From: Nannocystis punicea
GTDB lineage: Bacteria > Myxococcota_A > Polyangia > Nannocystales > Nannocystaceae
NCBI RefSeq assembly: GCF_026965555.1
Contig: NZ_CP114040.1
Location: forward strand, 4,712,001 to 4,776,000
DNA length: 64,000 nt
Direction: 5' to 3'
Position 1 is the stretch's first letter; each line of letters opens with the position of its first letter. The translations under genes and the position numbers were made by a program. This document shows positions 18,018 to 26,018 of this stretch, in pieces. Below the pieces are notes generated by a model. The model was not told where the DNA came from. It did no database searches and saw only the letters and a list, made by a program, of their open reading frames with translations.

Positions 18018-19539
18018 GGAGGGCGCGCACGCCGGGCTCGTCGCTGAAGAGGTCGAGGTAGATCCACCCCTCATCGAGGCGGAGGACCTCGGGGACGTCG
18101 TCGGCGAGGCGCCGGCGGGCGCCCGTGGCCGGGTCGATGGCGAGGATGTCGGAGGGGTAGAAAGCGACGTGCTGGCGGAAGGGGGCCTCGACCAGGCGCG
18201 ACTGGGTGAAGGCGATGTACTCGGGGGCGCCGGGGACGTGCGAGCGCGGGATGCTGGCGAACAGCTCGACCGTGTCGCCGGTGCGCAGGTCGACCCGGAC
18301 GAGGCGGCCGTCGGGCTCGCCGTCGACGTCGCCGAGGAAGATGTCGGCGAGGTCGCCGTCGAGGCGGCTCAGATACGGCCGCGGGTGGTCGCCGCGGTAC
18401 CACTCGCGGACCTCGCCGGTCTCGATGTCCCACAGGGCGGCGACGGTCTGGGACGGATCGCCGAGGCGGAGGCCGAGGACGTGCGAGAGCTGGACGACGA
18501 GGTCCTCGGGGTAGAGGTGGGCGGGGACTTCGACCGGCTCGCCGGTGTCGGTCCGGACGGCGGCGGCGAAGCTGCCGTCGAGGCCGATCTGCAGGGCGTA
18601 GGCGCCGTCGAGGGTGAAGCTCCAGGTGCCCACGCGGCGGTAGACCGGCCCGGAGTTGTTCTCGGCGGGGTGCCAGGACTGCGCGCCGTGGGTGTTGCTG
18701 CCGAGCTGGAGGTCGTCGCCGCCGTCGAGGTCGCGGAGGTACACGGGCTCGGAGCCGCCGTCGCCGAGGGGTTGCCACAGCAAGCGCGAGCCGTCGGGCG
18801 AGAGCTCGAAGTAGCGGACGCCGGCGAGCAGGAGCTCGCGCTCCTGCGTGCGAGGGGAGGCCCACTCGAGGGTGCCGTCGTCGTGCTGGAGGAGCAGGCG
18901 CTGGTCGGGTCGTGTCATGCGGACGACGCTGTCGCCGAGGTGCCAGGCGGGGACGTCCGGGTCGCCGGCGTGGGTGTACATATCGTGGTAGTCGGCGTCG
19001 ACGCCGGCGACGCCGTACAGATCGGCGCCGTTGTCGGTGCCCTCGCCGTAGAAGATCACGAAGGTCGTGTCGGGGATGTAGGGGGCGTCGGAGTAGGCGA
19101 GGACACGTCCGGCGGGGAGGCCGGTGATCCGCCGGCGCGGCGTGGCTGCGTCGTCGCCGAGATCGTCGATCAGGTAGAAGCTGCCGGCGCGGTCGTTGGC
19201 GTAGACGAGCGGCCCGTCGGGGCCGTGGATCCAGAGCACGTTGTGCAGGCCGGGGGCCATCGGGGCGTAGCGCTCGGGCTCGCCGCCGCACAGGCTCTTG
19301 CGCCAATAGACGCGGTCGGGATCCTCGGGGCTGTCGAAGGTGAACAGCAGCTCGTCGCCGACGACCGCGAGGTCGTAATAGGTGTCGCGCCGGGCGACGA
19401 AGGACTCCGGCGCGGCCGCGAGCAAGGTGGGTGCGGTCAGCGGGCACGCGCCCTCCTCGCCGGTGGCCGGGGGCGAGTCGTCGCCGCAAGCGGGGAGGGC
19501 GAGGAGGAGGACGACGAGGACAGCTGGCCGATGAGACAT
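17995..19539 (-). CDS. Beta-propeller-like lipoprotein
   Basis: 514 residues from the ATG at 19539, with GGAG about 8 nt upstream. The lipobox LALPAC places the lipid anchor at Cys18. The rest is a chain of short beta repeats with Gly-Asp turns and recurring patterns such as FELSPDGSRLLWQ, WDIETGEVREW and AIDPATGARR. These resemble WD40-like/TolB-type propeller blades. It probably sits in the periplasm or on the outer membrane as a binding or scaffold protein. The last residues FPKDMP and the stop codon are encoded by the palindromic chain downstream, so the original C-terminus may have been replaced. Partner unknown. Confidence 0.75.
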   Translation of the reverse strand: MSHRPAVLVVLLLALPACGDDSPPATGEEGACPLTAPTLLAAAPESFVARRDTYYDLAVVGDELLFTFDSPEDPDRVYWRKSLCGGEPERYAPMAPGLHNVLWIHGPDGPLVYANDRAGSFYLIDDLGDDAATPRRRITGLPAGRVLAYSDAPYIPDTTFVIFYGEGTDNGADLYGVAGVDADYHDMYTHAGDPDVPAWHLGDSVVRMTRPDQRLLLQHDDGTLEWASPRTQERELLLAGVRYFELSPDGSRLLWQPLGDGGSEPVYLRDLDGGDDLQLGSNTHGAQSWHPAENNSGPVYRRVGTWSFTLDGAYALQIGLDGSFAAAVRTDTGEPVEVPAHLYPEDLVVQLSHVLGLRLGDPSQTVAALWDIETGEVREWYRGDHPRPYLSRLDGDLADIFLGDVDGEPDGRLVRVDLRTGDTVELFASIPRSHVPGAPEYIAFTQSRLVEAPFRQHVAFYPSDILAIDPATGARRRLADDVPEVLRLDEGWIYLDLFSDEPGVRALPFPKDMP

Positions 19540-19812
19540 GAGAGGAACTCCGGGGCGGTGCGCAGGCCGGCCGGGGCGAGAGCGCTGGCAAGTTAGCATG
19601 TGCAGGCGGTCGGCGAGGGAAGGGCCGCGCGTTCGCGGCCGGAGCACGGCCAGGAGCGGTCGCCGGTGGTGAGCCGAGGTCGGAGCGGTCGCCCGCCCGC
19701 GCGAGCACGAGCGGCGCGGTCGGGCGGCCGGTCGGGGGCACACGGGGGCGAGGGTCGCGAGTTCGACGGCGCCGACGACCGGCGAAGACGAGGGGGGGGC
19801 GTGACGGTTCGC

Positions 19813-19870
19813 TGCACAAACTCGGCCGGGTGTGCAATGGTGCCTTGCACAATGTCGTCTCCGTGTGCAA
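19813..19870 (+). promoter_or_regulatory. Double operator upstream of the TetR gene
   Basis: Two inverted repeats with the same architecture: TGCACA-N12-TGTGCA at 19813-19836 and TTGCACA-N12-TGTGCAA at 19845-19870. Their centres are 33 bp apart, about three helical turns, so two dimers could bind the same DNA face. They end 13 nt before the chosen tetR start. Autoregulation by the downstream TetR protein is the natural inference. Confidence 0.75.
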
Positions 19871-19883
19871 TGCTGTGTGGGCG

Positions 19884-20591
19884 GTGAACGGCTCGCGGGG
19901 CAACGGTGAGACGCGGGAGGCCATCCTCGACGCGACCGATCGGCTGCTGACCACCCGCGGGTTCCGCAGCGTGACGATGGAGGACCTCGCCGGCGAGGCG
20001 GGGGTCAGCCGGCGGACGATCTACATGTACTTCCCGAGCAAGGAAGAGGTCGGGCTGTCGTCGATCGACCGGGTGGTGGCGCAGACGTACGCGCGGCTGG
20101 TCGCGCTGGCGAGCGGGGGCGACGACCCGGCCGAGGTGCTGCGGGCGGTGCTGATCGAGCGGGTGCTGCGGCGGTTCGACAGCGTCAGCGCGTATCGCCA
20201 GAGCCTCGACGAGCTGTTCGAGGCGGTGCGGCCGGCGTACATGGCCCGAAGGACAGCTCACATGGCGCGCGAGGTGGCGCTGGTGGCCGGGGTGCTGGCG
20301 GCCGGCGCTGCGAGCGGGCGGTTCGTGATCGACGACGCGGCGGCGACTGCATCGACGCTGGTGAAGGCGACCAACGCGTTCCTGCCGTACAGCCTGAGCG
20401 TGCACGAGCTCGGCGAACGGGTGAAGATCGAGGTCGAGGTGCGGCGCATGGTCGACCTGCTGCTGCGCAGCCTGGTCGCGCCGGCGGTCGTCGGGACGCC
20501 GGCCCGGCGGCCCAGGCCCGCGCGTCGGGAGGCGAAGACGAAGACGAAGACGAAGGCGCAGCCGGCGAAGACGCGAGCGCGGGCGCGGTGA
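19884..20591 (+). CDS. TetR/AcrR-family transcriptional regulator
   Basis: 235 residues from a GTG at 19884; GTG 19875 is an alternative, and GTG 19830 is rejected because it would translate the operator. The N-terminal helix-turn-helix is clear: TREAILDATDRLL, then FRSVTMEDLAGEAGVSRRT and IYMYFPSKEEV at about residues 10-55. The C-terminal ligand and dimer domain is divergent. An Ala/Lys/Arg tail with KTKTKTKA may add nonspecific DNA binding. It is followed after 25 nt by the S41 peptidase gene, so the two are probably co-transcribed from the double operator. Its ligand is unknown. One palindromic element lies in frame near 20244-20262. Confidence 0.9.
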   Translation: MNGSRGNGETREAILDATDRLLTTRGFRSVTMEDLAGEAGVSRRTIYMYFPSKEEVGLSSIDRVVAQTYARLVALASGGDDPAEVLRAVLIERVLRRFDSVSAYRQSLDELFEAVRPAYMARRTAHMAREVALVAGVLAAGAASGRFVIDDAAATASTLVKATNAFLPYSLSVHELGERVKIEVEVRRMVDLLLRSLVAPAVVGTPARRPRPARREAKTKTKTKAQPAKTRARAR

Positions 20592-20616
20592 GGCGAGCGA
20601 AGATCGGAGGTCGAAG

Positions 20617-21750
20617 ATGCGATTGTCCACGGGGATCCTCGGTTGGCTGGTTCTGTCCACCATGGCCGCGATCGGCTGCGCGCAGGCGGCAGCCGCGACG
20701 CCGGCCGCGCTGCCGCCGAGCAGCGGCGGGCCGCAGATGGCCGCCCCGGAGGCGCCGGCCCCACGAGGCCCCGACGGGCCGATCACCGCGGCGGAGCGCG
20801 ACGCGGCGATCGAGGCGCTGGCGCGCGAGCTGACGGAGAAGTACGTGTTCCCGGCCAAGGCGACCGAGGTGGTCAGGGCGATCCGCGCCCGCCGCAAGCG
20901 CGGCGAGTACGACAAGATCGCGACGGGCCACGCGCTGGCGACGACGCTGACGAATCATATCAACGAGGTGCTGCGCGACGCGCACTTCCACGTCCGCTAC
21001 AGCAAGGAGCCGCTGCCGCCGCGGCAGGACAACGCGAGGCCGTCGGCGGAGGAGCTGGCGCGCTACGAGCAGTTCTCGCGGCGGGCGAACGGCGGGTTCG
21101 AGAAGGTCGAGCGCCTGCCGGGCAACATCGGCTACCTCGAGGTGCGCGGGTTCGCGTTCCCCGGCCGCGGCTTCGAGGCGGCGACCGCGGCGATGGCGTT
21201 CCTGGCGGAGACCGACGCGCTGATCATCGACCTCCGCCGCAACGGCGGCGGGGCGCCGGAGGTGGTGGCGTACCTGTGCAGCTACCTGTTCGACGAGCCG
21301 GTGCACCTGAACGACCTGTACTTTCGGCCAGCCAACGAGACGCGCCAGTTCTGGACGGCGCCGGTGCCGGGCAAGGCCTACGTCGGCCGCGAGGTCTACG
21401 TGCTGACGAGCAAGAAGACCGGGTCGGCGGCGGAGGAGTTCGCCTACAACCTGAAGAACCTGAAGCGCGCGACGATCGTCGGCGAGGTGACGTGGGGCGG
21501 GGCGAACCCGGGCGACCTGGTCCGCCTCGGCGACCACTTCGCGGCGTTCGTGCCGACGGGCCGGGCGATCAACCCGATCTCGAAGACGAACTGGGAGGGC
21601 GTGGGCGTGCTGCCCGACATCGAGGCGCCCGCCGACGACGCGCTGCGCGTGGCGCAGGTCAAGCTGCTCGAGCGGCAGATCGCCCAGGCGACGGACCCGG
21701 AGCTGAAGGCGAGCCTCGAGGAGCGACTGCGCGAGCTGCAGCCGCAGTGA
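20617..21750 (+). CDS. S41-family (tail-specific) peptidase
   Basis: 377 residues from the ATG at 20617, with GGAGG 6 nt upstream. The signal ends in AAIGC, a possible lipobox (Cys21). Residues about 55-130 are the helical N-terminal S41 part. The catalytic half has DLRRNGGGAPE and TSKKTGSAAEEF, with the nucleophile Ser near residue 270 in TGSAAE, then GEVTWGGANPGD and GVGVLPDIE. The order matches the interphotoreceptor-retinoid-binding/CtpA type, without an obvious PDZ domain. It would act on proteins or peptides in the periplasm. The tetR linkage suggests it is induced by a signal. Confidence 0.9.
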   Translation: MRLSTGILGWLVLSTMAAIGCAQAAAATPAALPPSSGGPQMAAPEAPAPRGPDGPITAAERDAAIEALARELTEKYVFPAKATEVVRAIRARRKRGEYDKIATGHALATTLTNHINEVLRDAHFHVRYSKEPLPPRQDNARPSAEELARYEQFSRRANGGFEKVERLPGNIGYLEVRGFAFPGRGFEAATAAMAFLAETDALIIDLRRNGGGAPEVVAYLCSYLFDEPVHLNDLYFRPANETRQFWTAPVPGKAYVGREVYVLTSKKTGSAAEEFAYNLKNLKRATIVGEVTWGGANPGDLVRLGDHFAAFVPTGRAINPISKTNWEGVGVLPDIEAPADDALRVAQVKLLERQIAQATDPELKASLEERLRELQPQ

Positions 21751-21877
21751 GGCGGCCGACTCGGTCGAGAGCCTCGTGGCCGTACGCGACCTCGGCGGTC
21801 ATGGCGGAGGCCGGCGATCCGACGGTGGCGCGGATTTTCGTGTACGACGCGAGCTGTTCGCGCGCAGATGACCGCAG

Positions 21878-22221
21878 ACACCAGGCGATAGGTCGTGAAG
21901 GATATGTCCTTATGGACATGTTGGTGAGAGCAGGCCGATCCCCCGGAGATCGGCGATCAGACTGCCAGCTGGGCGCCGGCGATCGCCAGGCGCGCAGTGG
22001 GCCGCGGACGCCAGGCGACGGGTCGTGAAGGAGATGTCCTTTGGGGCATGTTCATCGGGGCAGGGGTGTCGGCCCGGGTCGGCGGCACTTTAGAGGGCCA
22101 GCTGGGCGCCGCGGAGCGCCAGGCGCGCAGTCGGCCGCGGACATCAGGCGACGGGTCGCAAAGGACATGTCCTTTGGGGCATGTTCGTAGAGGCAGGGAC
22201 GTCGGCCCGGTCGGCGGCACT
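21878..22221. repeat. Tandem copies of the SDR gene tail, about 132-bp period
   Basis: The motif GCCAGCTGGGCGCC recurs at 21964, 22097 and 22229 (spacing 133 and 132). The last copy is the genuine 3' end of the downstream minus-strand SDR gene. Each extra copy still encodes GAQLA plus a stop. Each unit also carries one palindromic element, at 21905-21920, near 22034-22049 and near 22167-22182. There is no other gene in the 21751-22221 gap. Confidence 0.9.
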
Positions 22222-22986
22222 TTAGAGCGCCAGCTGGGCGCCGTCGATCGCCAGGGAGTGGCCGGAGACGAAGGAGGCTTCGTCGCTGCTGAGCCAGGCG
22301 ATGGCGCGGCCGACCTCGTCGGCGCGGCCGGGCCGGCCCATCGGGATGGCGGCGATGACGGGCTCCATGACCGCGGGGTAGTTGGCCAGGGCGTCGTCGA
22401 CCATCGGGGTGCCGGTGATCGCGGTCGGGGCGACGCAGTTGACGCGGATGCCCTGCCTGGCGTGACCGAGGGCGGCGGCGCGGGTGATGCCGAGGACGGC
22501 GTGCTTGGTGGCGACGTAGGCCGAACCGGTGGGCGTGCCGACGTGGGAGAGGATCGAGGCGACGTTGACGATGCTGCCGCCGCCGCCCTGGGCGACCATC
22601 TGCCGCAGCTGGTGCTTCATGCCGAGCAGGGTGCCGCGGACGTTGACGGCCATCATGCGATCGAAGGCGGCGCCGTCGACGTCGGTGACGGGGCCGAAGT
22701 CCTCGCAGATCCCGGCGGAGTTGACGGCGCAGTCGAGCCGGCCGAACTCGGCGACCGTGGCCGCGACGCCGGCGACGATGTCGTCCTCGACGGTGACGTC
22801 GAGGGCGACGAAGATCGCGGCCGCCCCGCGGGCGCGCAGCTGCTCGACGACCTCCTGCCCCTCGGCCCGCCGCCGCGCGGCCACGACGATCTTGGCCCCG
22901 GCGTCGGCGAAGGCGAAGGCGGTCGCCTTCCCGATGCCCGAATTGCCCCCGACGATCAGCGCGACCCTGTCTCGCAATGAAACCAT
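22222..22986 (-). CDS. Short-chain dehydrogenase/reductase
   Basis: 254 residues from the ATG at 22986. It has the classical SDR layout: a Rossmann motif GGNSGIGK at residues 13-20, NSAG in place of NNAG near 90, a Ser in NVASILSHVG, and the catalytic YxxxK in SAYVATK near residue 159. ITGTPM and SLAIDGAQ follow near the end. It is an NAD(P)-dependent oxidoreductase of the FabG-like classical group; the substrate is unknown. The terminal 12 codons are duplicated twice downstream, so past unequal recombination at this gene end is likely. Confidence 0.9.
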   Translation of the reverse strand: MVSLRDRVALIVGGNSGIGKATAFAFADAGAKIVVAARRRAEGQEVVEQLRARGAAAIFVALDVTVEDDIVAGVAATVAEFGRLDCAVNSAGICEDFGPVTDVDGAAFDRMMAVNVRGTLLGMKHQLRQMVAQGGGGSIVNVASILSHVGTPTGSAYVATKHAVLGITRAAALGHARQGIRVNCVAPTAITGTPMVDDALANYPAVMEPVIAAIPMGRPGRADEVGRAIAWLSSDEASFVSGHSLAIDGAQLAL

Positions 22987-23069
22987 ACGGCGATGTCCTC
23001 GCCGCCAGAATAGCCGGAGGCGCGGCCGGGGGACGAGGAGGTCGTCGCTGCGACCCTCGGCGAGAGCGA

Positions 23070-23489
23070 TCAACGCGCGCCGGGGTCGACGCGAACGCAG
23101 GCGCCCCGGGCACCCTCGGCGACGAACTTGGCCAGCAGCGCCTCCATCTCGACGCGGGTGCCGTGCGCGAGGCGATCGAGGCGCGCCCGCGCGGCGGCGG
23201 GCCAGAACCCGAGGATGTCGCGGATCGCCCGCAGGACCCAGATCGGCCGCGGGCCGAGGCTGGTGAGGGCGACGGTCCACTCGCCGTGGGCGGCCAGCAC
23301 GGCGGCCCGCGCCTCCAGGTCGCCGACGTCGTCGTCCGACTCCTGGCGCAGGCCGCATGCGAGGCAGTGGACAGAGGCGGACCAGCGGATGTCGTCGACG
23401 CGGCGGGCGACGGTGTGGCGCACGATCACGTCGGCGCCGCACTCGGAGCAGCGGGCGGACGTCGTCGCGGTTTCGCGGGTGACCGACAT
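23070..23489 (-). CDS. Zinc-ribbon protein with L7/L12-like C-terminal domain
   Basis: 139 residues from the ATG at 23489; a start 6 codons earlier is possible. Cys14-x2-Cys17 and Cys42-x2-Cys45 form a zinc ribbon. Residues about 60-135 read WTVALTSLGPRPIWVLRAI, then a helix, then a final helix and strand ending ACVRV. The order strand, K/R-helix, helix, helix, strand resembles the C-terminal domain of ribosomal protein L7/L12 (ClpS-like fold), which recruits translation factors. The likeness is by eye only. It lies downstream of, and on the same strand as, the zinc-ribbon membrane protein gene. Confidence 0.6.
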   Translation of the reverse strand: MSVTRETATTSARCSECGADVIVRHTVARRVDDIRWSASVHCLACGLRQESDDDVGDLEARAAVLAAHGEWTVALTSLGPRPIWVLRAIRDILGFWPAAARARLDRLAHGTRVEMEALLAKFVAEGARGACVRVDPGAR

Positions 23490-23559
23490 GGGGACGTCGC
23501 TGGGCAAGCGGTGGCTCGAGGTGCTCGCACGGGCGGCCGCACGCGTGCCGATCGCGTCG

Positions 23560-25554
23560 CTACGGCGCGGTCACGGGCTCGGCGCCGAGATCGCGGGCGA
23601 GGTCGGCGAGCTCGCCGATCGGGACCTGCAGCGCGGGCAGGCGCGTGATGTCGGCGCGCGCGGCCTGGGCGATCGACTCGCTGGCGCGCATGACGAGGCC
23701 GCCGTGGGCGTCGGTGACGACGGTGTAGCCGGCCTTGCGCAGGCGCGTGAGGCGGGCCTGGGCTGCGGGCGAGAGGTCGGTCGCGGTCATGCGCAGCGAG
23801 GGCACGCGGCTGGGCCAGATCGCGGCGAGGTAGGCGGTGATCCGCGGCGGGTAGACGACGCCGCCGGCTGTCTTTTCGTTCAGGTGGACGTCGACCAGGG
23901 CGGGGTAGCCGTGGACGTCGCAGCGGACTGCGCCGTGGAGGTGGCTGGTCCACATCGCCTCGGGGCTGACGGGGGCGGGCCACAGGCGGTCGAACCACGC
24001 GGTGATGGCGTCGTAGCTGGGGAGGCGCTGGCCGCCGAGGGCGTCGCCGAGGCGCTGGACCTCGGCGCCGAACCGCTCGCCGCGCTCCTCCCGGTGCAGG
24101 CGCAGGAGGACGGCGAGGACGGCGATCGGGGCGGCGACGTACCACAGGCCGAACAGCAGCAGGCCGGCGCAGACGACCGCGGCGAACAGGAGGCCGAGGC
24201 CGCCGTCGCGGACCTGCTGCTGGCGCCGCTCGTCGGCGTGGCGCGCGAGGAGGGCCCGGCGGGCGACCGCGAGGGCGGTGGCGGGGATCCGCCCCTCGGG
24301 CTCGGGTCCGGCGGCGTCAGGGCGATCGGGGAGGAAGGAGCGGACGGCGGCGACGAGCACCTCGGTCGCAGGGGCGGGCGCGCCGTCGGCCGGCTCGCGC
24401 ACTGCAGACACCAGCAGCGGCGCCTCGGCCAGGCCGCCGGGCGGCGCGGTCAGGCCGGCGCTCGAGGAGGGGGTGCTGAGGCTGGCGCCGGAGCGGTTGT
24501 AGAGGATCGCCAAGAGCGACGAATTCGCCGGGCTGACCGCCGCGCCGGGGACGGTGTCGCCGGCGCCGCTGCGGACGGCCGGGTCGCGGGCGAGGCTGAC
24601 CCCGAGGACAGAGCTGTCGCGCGGGGCCGGCAAGGGGCCGGACAGGGCGGCGGGGTCGAAGCCCGGAGCGACGGCGGAGACCGGCGCGTCGGGGACTTCG
24701 TGGTCGGGGCTGTCCGCGGGGACAGGTGCGCGCGAGGCGGGGGCGGACCCAGGGAAGCGGCTGTCCGCGGGGACAGGTGAGCCCTGGGTGTCCGAAGGGG
24801 CAGGTCTGGACGAGGTGTCCGAAGGGACAGGTGAGACCCGGGTGGCCGAAGGGGCAGGTCGGGATGAGATGTCCGCGGGGACAGGTGATGCGTGGATGTC
24901 CGAAGGGGCAGGTCGTGGTGGGCTGTCCGCGGGGACAGGTGAGGGCGGGGCCAGGTGGGCGAACCGCGAGGCCGGGGCGGGGCCGTCGAGGGGGGCCTGG
25001 GACAGGTGGGCGAACTGCGGGGCCGGGGCGAGGTCGTGGCGGTCGGCGGCAAGGCCGGCCGCCAGCTCGGCGGACAGGGAGCCGGGGCGGCTGGGGCGGC
25101 CGGGGCGGGTCGCGGGCGTGGCGGCGGGCCCCTGGAGGGTGTCGCCGGGCTGGAGGCCGTCGAACGCGGGTGAGCTGTCCTGCAGGACAGGCCGCACCGG
25201 GGCCGCGACGGACGGCGGGGGGGCAGGACCGATGGACAGCAAGGTGGTCGGCGGGACCGGAGCGGCGAGCAGTCTGGCCGAGGGGCCCGGCTGGCTCTGC
25301 GCGCGGACCGGTGGGCTCGCCGGCGCGAACTCCGCCGCGGTCTCGTGGCTGGCCGTCGGGACAGGTCCGCCCTGGATCAGGTCGCTCACTGCCTGCTGGA
25401 TCGCCCGCTCGTAGAGGGCCAGCGCGTCGGCGACGGTCGGGGGCAAGCCGTGGGGCTGCCCGCACGCCGGGCAGGCGGGGGCGCCGCGGAGATCGGCGAG
25501 CGAGAGCGCGTGCTGACAATGTGGGCAGCGCAACGCGAGGGTCGGAGAGAGCAC
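23560..25554 (-). CDS. Zinc-ribbon membrane protein with palindrome-built linker
   Basis: 664 residues from a GTG at 25554. It is chosen because it places CPHC at residues 10-13 and CPAC at 28-31, a zinc ribbon, at the very N-terminus. The open frame continues 96 codons upstream but is low complexity there. A long Pro/Ala/Ser linker spans about 50-440. Inside it, residues about 203-283 contain nine-residue repeats alternating SPVPADS and RPAPSD types. Two membrane helices follow at about 445-480. The C-terminal domain (about 490-664) ends in Arg-rich helices and resembles no family I know. The zinc ribbon is probably cytoplasmic. Confidence 0.7.
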   Translation of the reverse strand: MLSPTLALRCPHCQHALSLADLRGAPACPACGQPHGLPPTVADALALYERAIQQAVSDLIQGGPVPTASHETAAEFAPASPPVRAQSQPGPSARLLAAPVPPTTLLSIGPAPPPSVAAPVRPVLQDSSPAFDGLQPGDTLQGPAATPATRPGRPSRPGSLSAELAAGLAADRHDLAPAPQFAHLSQAPLDGPAPASRFAHLAPPSPVPADSPPRPAPSDIHASPVPADISSRPAPSATRVSPVPSDTSSRPAPSDTQGSPVPADSRFPGSAPASRAPVPADSPDHEVPDAPVSAVAPGFDPAALSGPLPAPRDSSVLGVSLARDPAVRSGAGDTVPGAAVSPANSSLLAILYNRSGASLSTPSSSAGLTAPPGGLAEAPLLVSAVREPADGAPAPATEVLVAAVRSFLPDRPDAAGPEPEGRIPATALAVARRALLARHADERRQQQVRDGGLGLLFAAVVCAGLLLFGLWYVAAPIAVLAVLLRLHREERGERFGAEVQRLGDALGGQRLPSYDAITAWFDRLWPAPVSPEAMWTSHLHGAVRCDVHGYPALVDVHLNEKTAGGVVYPPRITAYLAAIWPSRVPSLRMTATDLSPAAQARLTRLRKAGYTVVTDAHGGLVMRASESIAQAARADITRLPALQVPIGELADLARDLGAEPVTAP
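24711..24940. repeat. 27-bp-period array of palindromic elements (in frame)
   Basis: TGTCC or its variant TGGCC starts at 24762, 24789, 24816, 24843, 24870, 24897 and 24924, exactly 27 bp apart. One further copy lies at 24711. Loops are GCGG or GAAG, so there is a 54-bp higher-order period in part of the array. Elsewhere chains have a 14-bp period; 27 bp (not 28) keeps the reading frame. Confidence 0.9.
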
Positions 25555-25647
25555 GCCGGGACGATACCGCAGAACCCGGGCGACGCACCGGCCTGCGGGC
25601 GCGGGCGCCGGCGCGCAGGCCGAGCGACCGCGGCGAGGGCCGGACGA

Positions 25648-25731
25648 GATCGACCGAGGAGGCGCGTCCGCGTCGCGCGTGGCGACCGGGATCGACCGAG
25701 GAGGTGGGTCCGCGTCGCGCGAGTCGACCGG
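25648..25731. repeat. Two 42-bp direct repeats
   Basis: GATCGACCGAGGAGG recurs at 25648 and 25690 with similar flanks. It lies just upstream of the chosen start of the zinc-ribbon membrane protein. It is either untranslated leader or, if a start near 25842 is used, an Arg/Asp/Pro-rich extension. A palindrome CTGTCC-TGCA-GGACAG lies inside that gene at about 25182-25197. Confidence 0.6.
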
Positions 25732-26018
25732 GAGCGACCGTGACGTCGGGGATCGAGGCGCGTGACGGGAGCGACAGGGTGAGTCGCCGAGCACGAAGGC
25801 GCGGCGACTGGAGCGATCGAGGCCTCGCCGGTTCGCGGGCACGGGGACGCGGGCGCGGGGTTGCCGAGGCCGGTCGCGGGCTCGGGGGCCGCGTGGGCGG
25901 CGGGCCGCTGGCGGACAGAGGACCGGGCGACCGCGGAGGTGGCGGGCGAGGATGCGCGCGGCGGCGACTCGCGGTATGAGGAGGCGCCGCGCGCGACCGG
26001 CGAGCGGCGAGCTTCACC

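Noticed and set aside
19830..19883. Earliest GTG start of the TetR gene.
   Set aside because: It would translate through the double operator and add an N-terminus not seen in TetR proteins.
24762..24940. Possible CRISPR-like array because of regular palindromic repeats.
   Set aside because: The 27-bp spacing leaves no spacers of normal length, and the array lies inside a coding frame.
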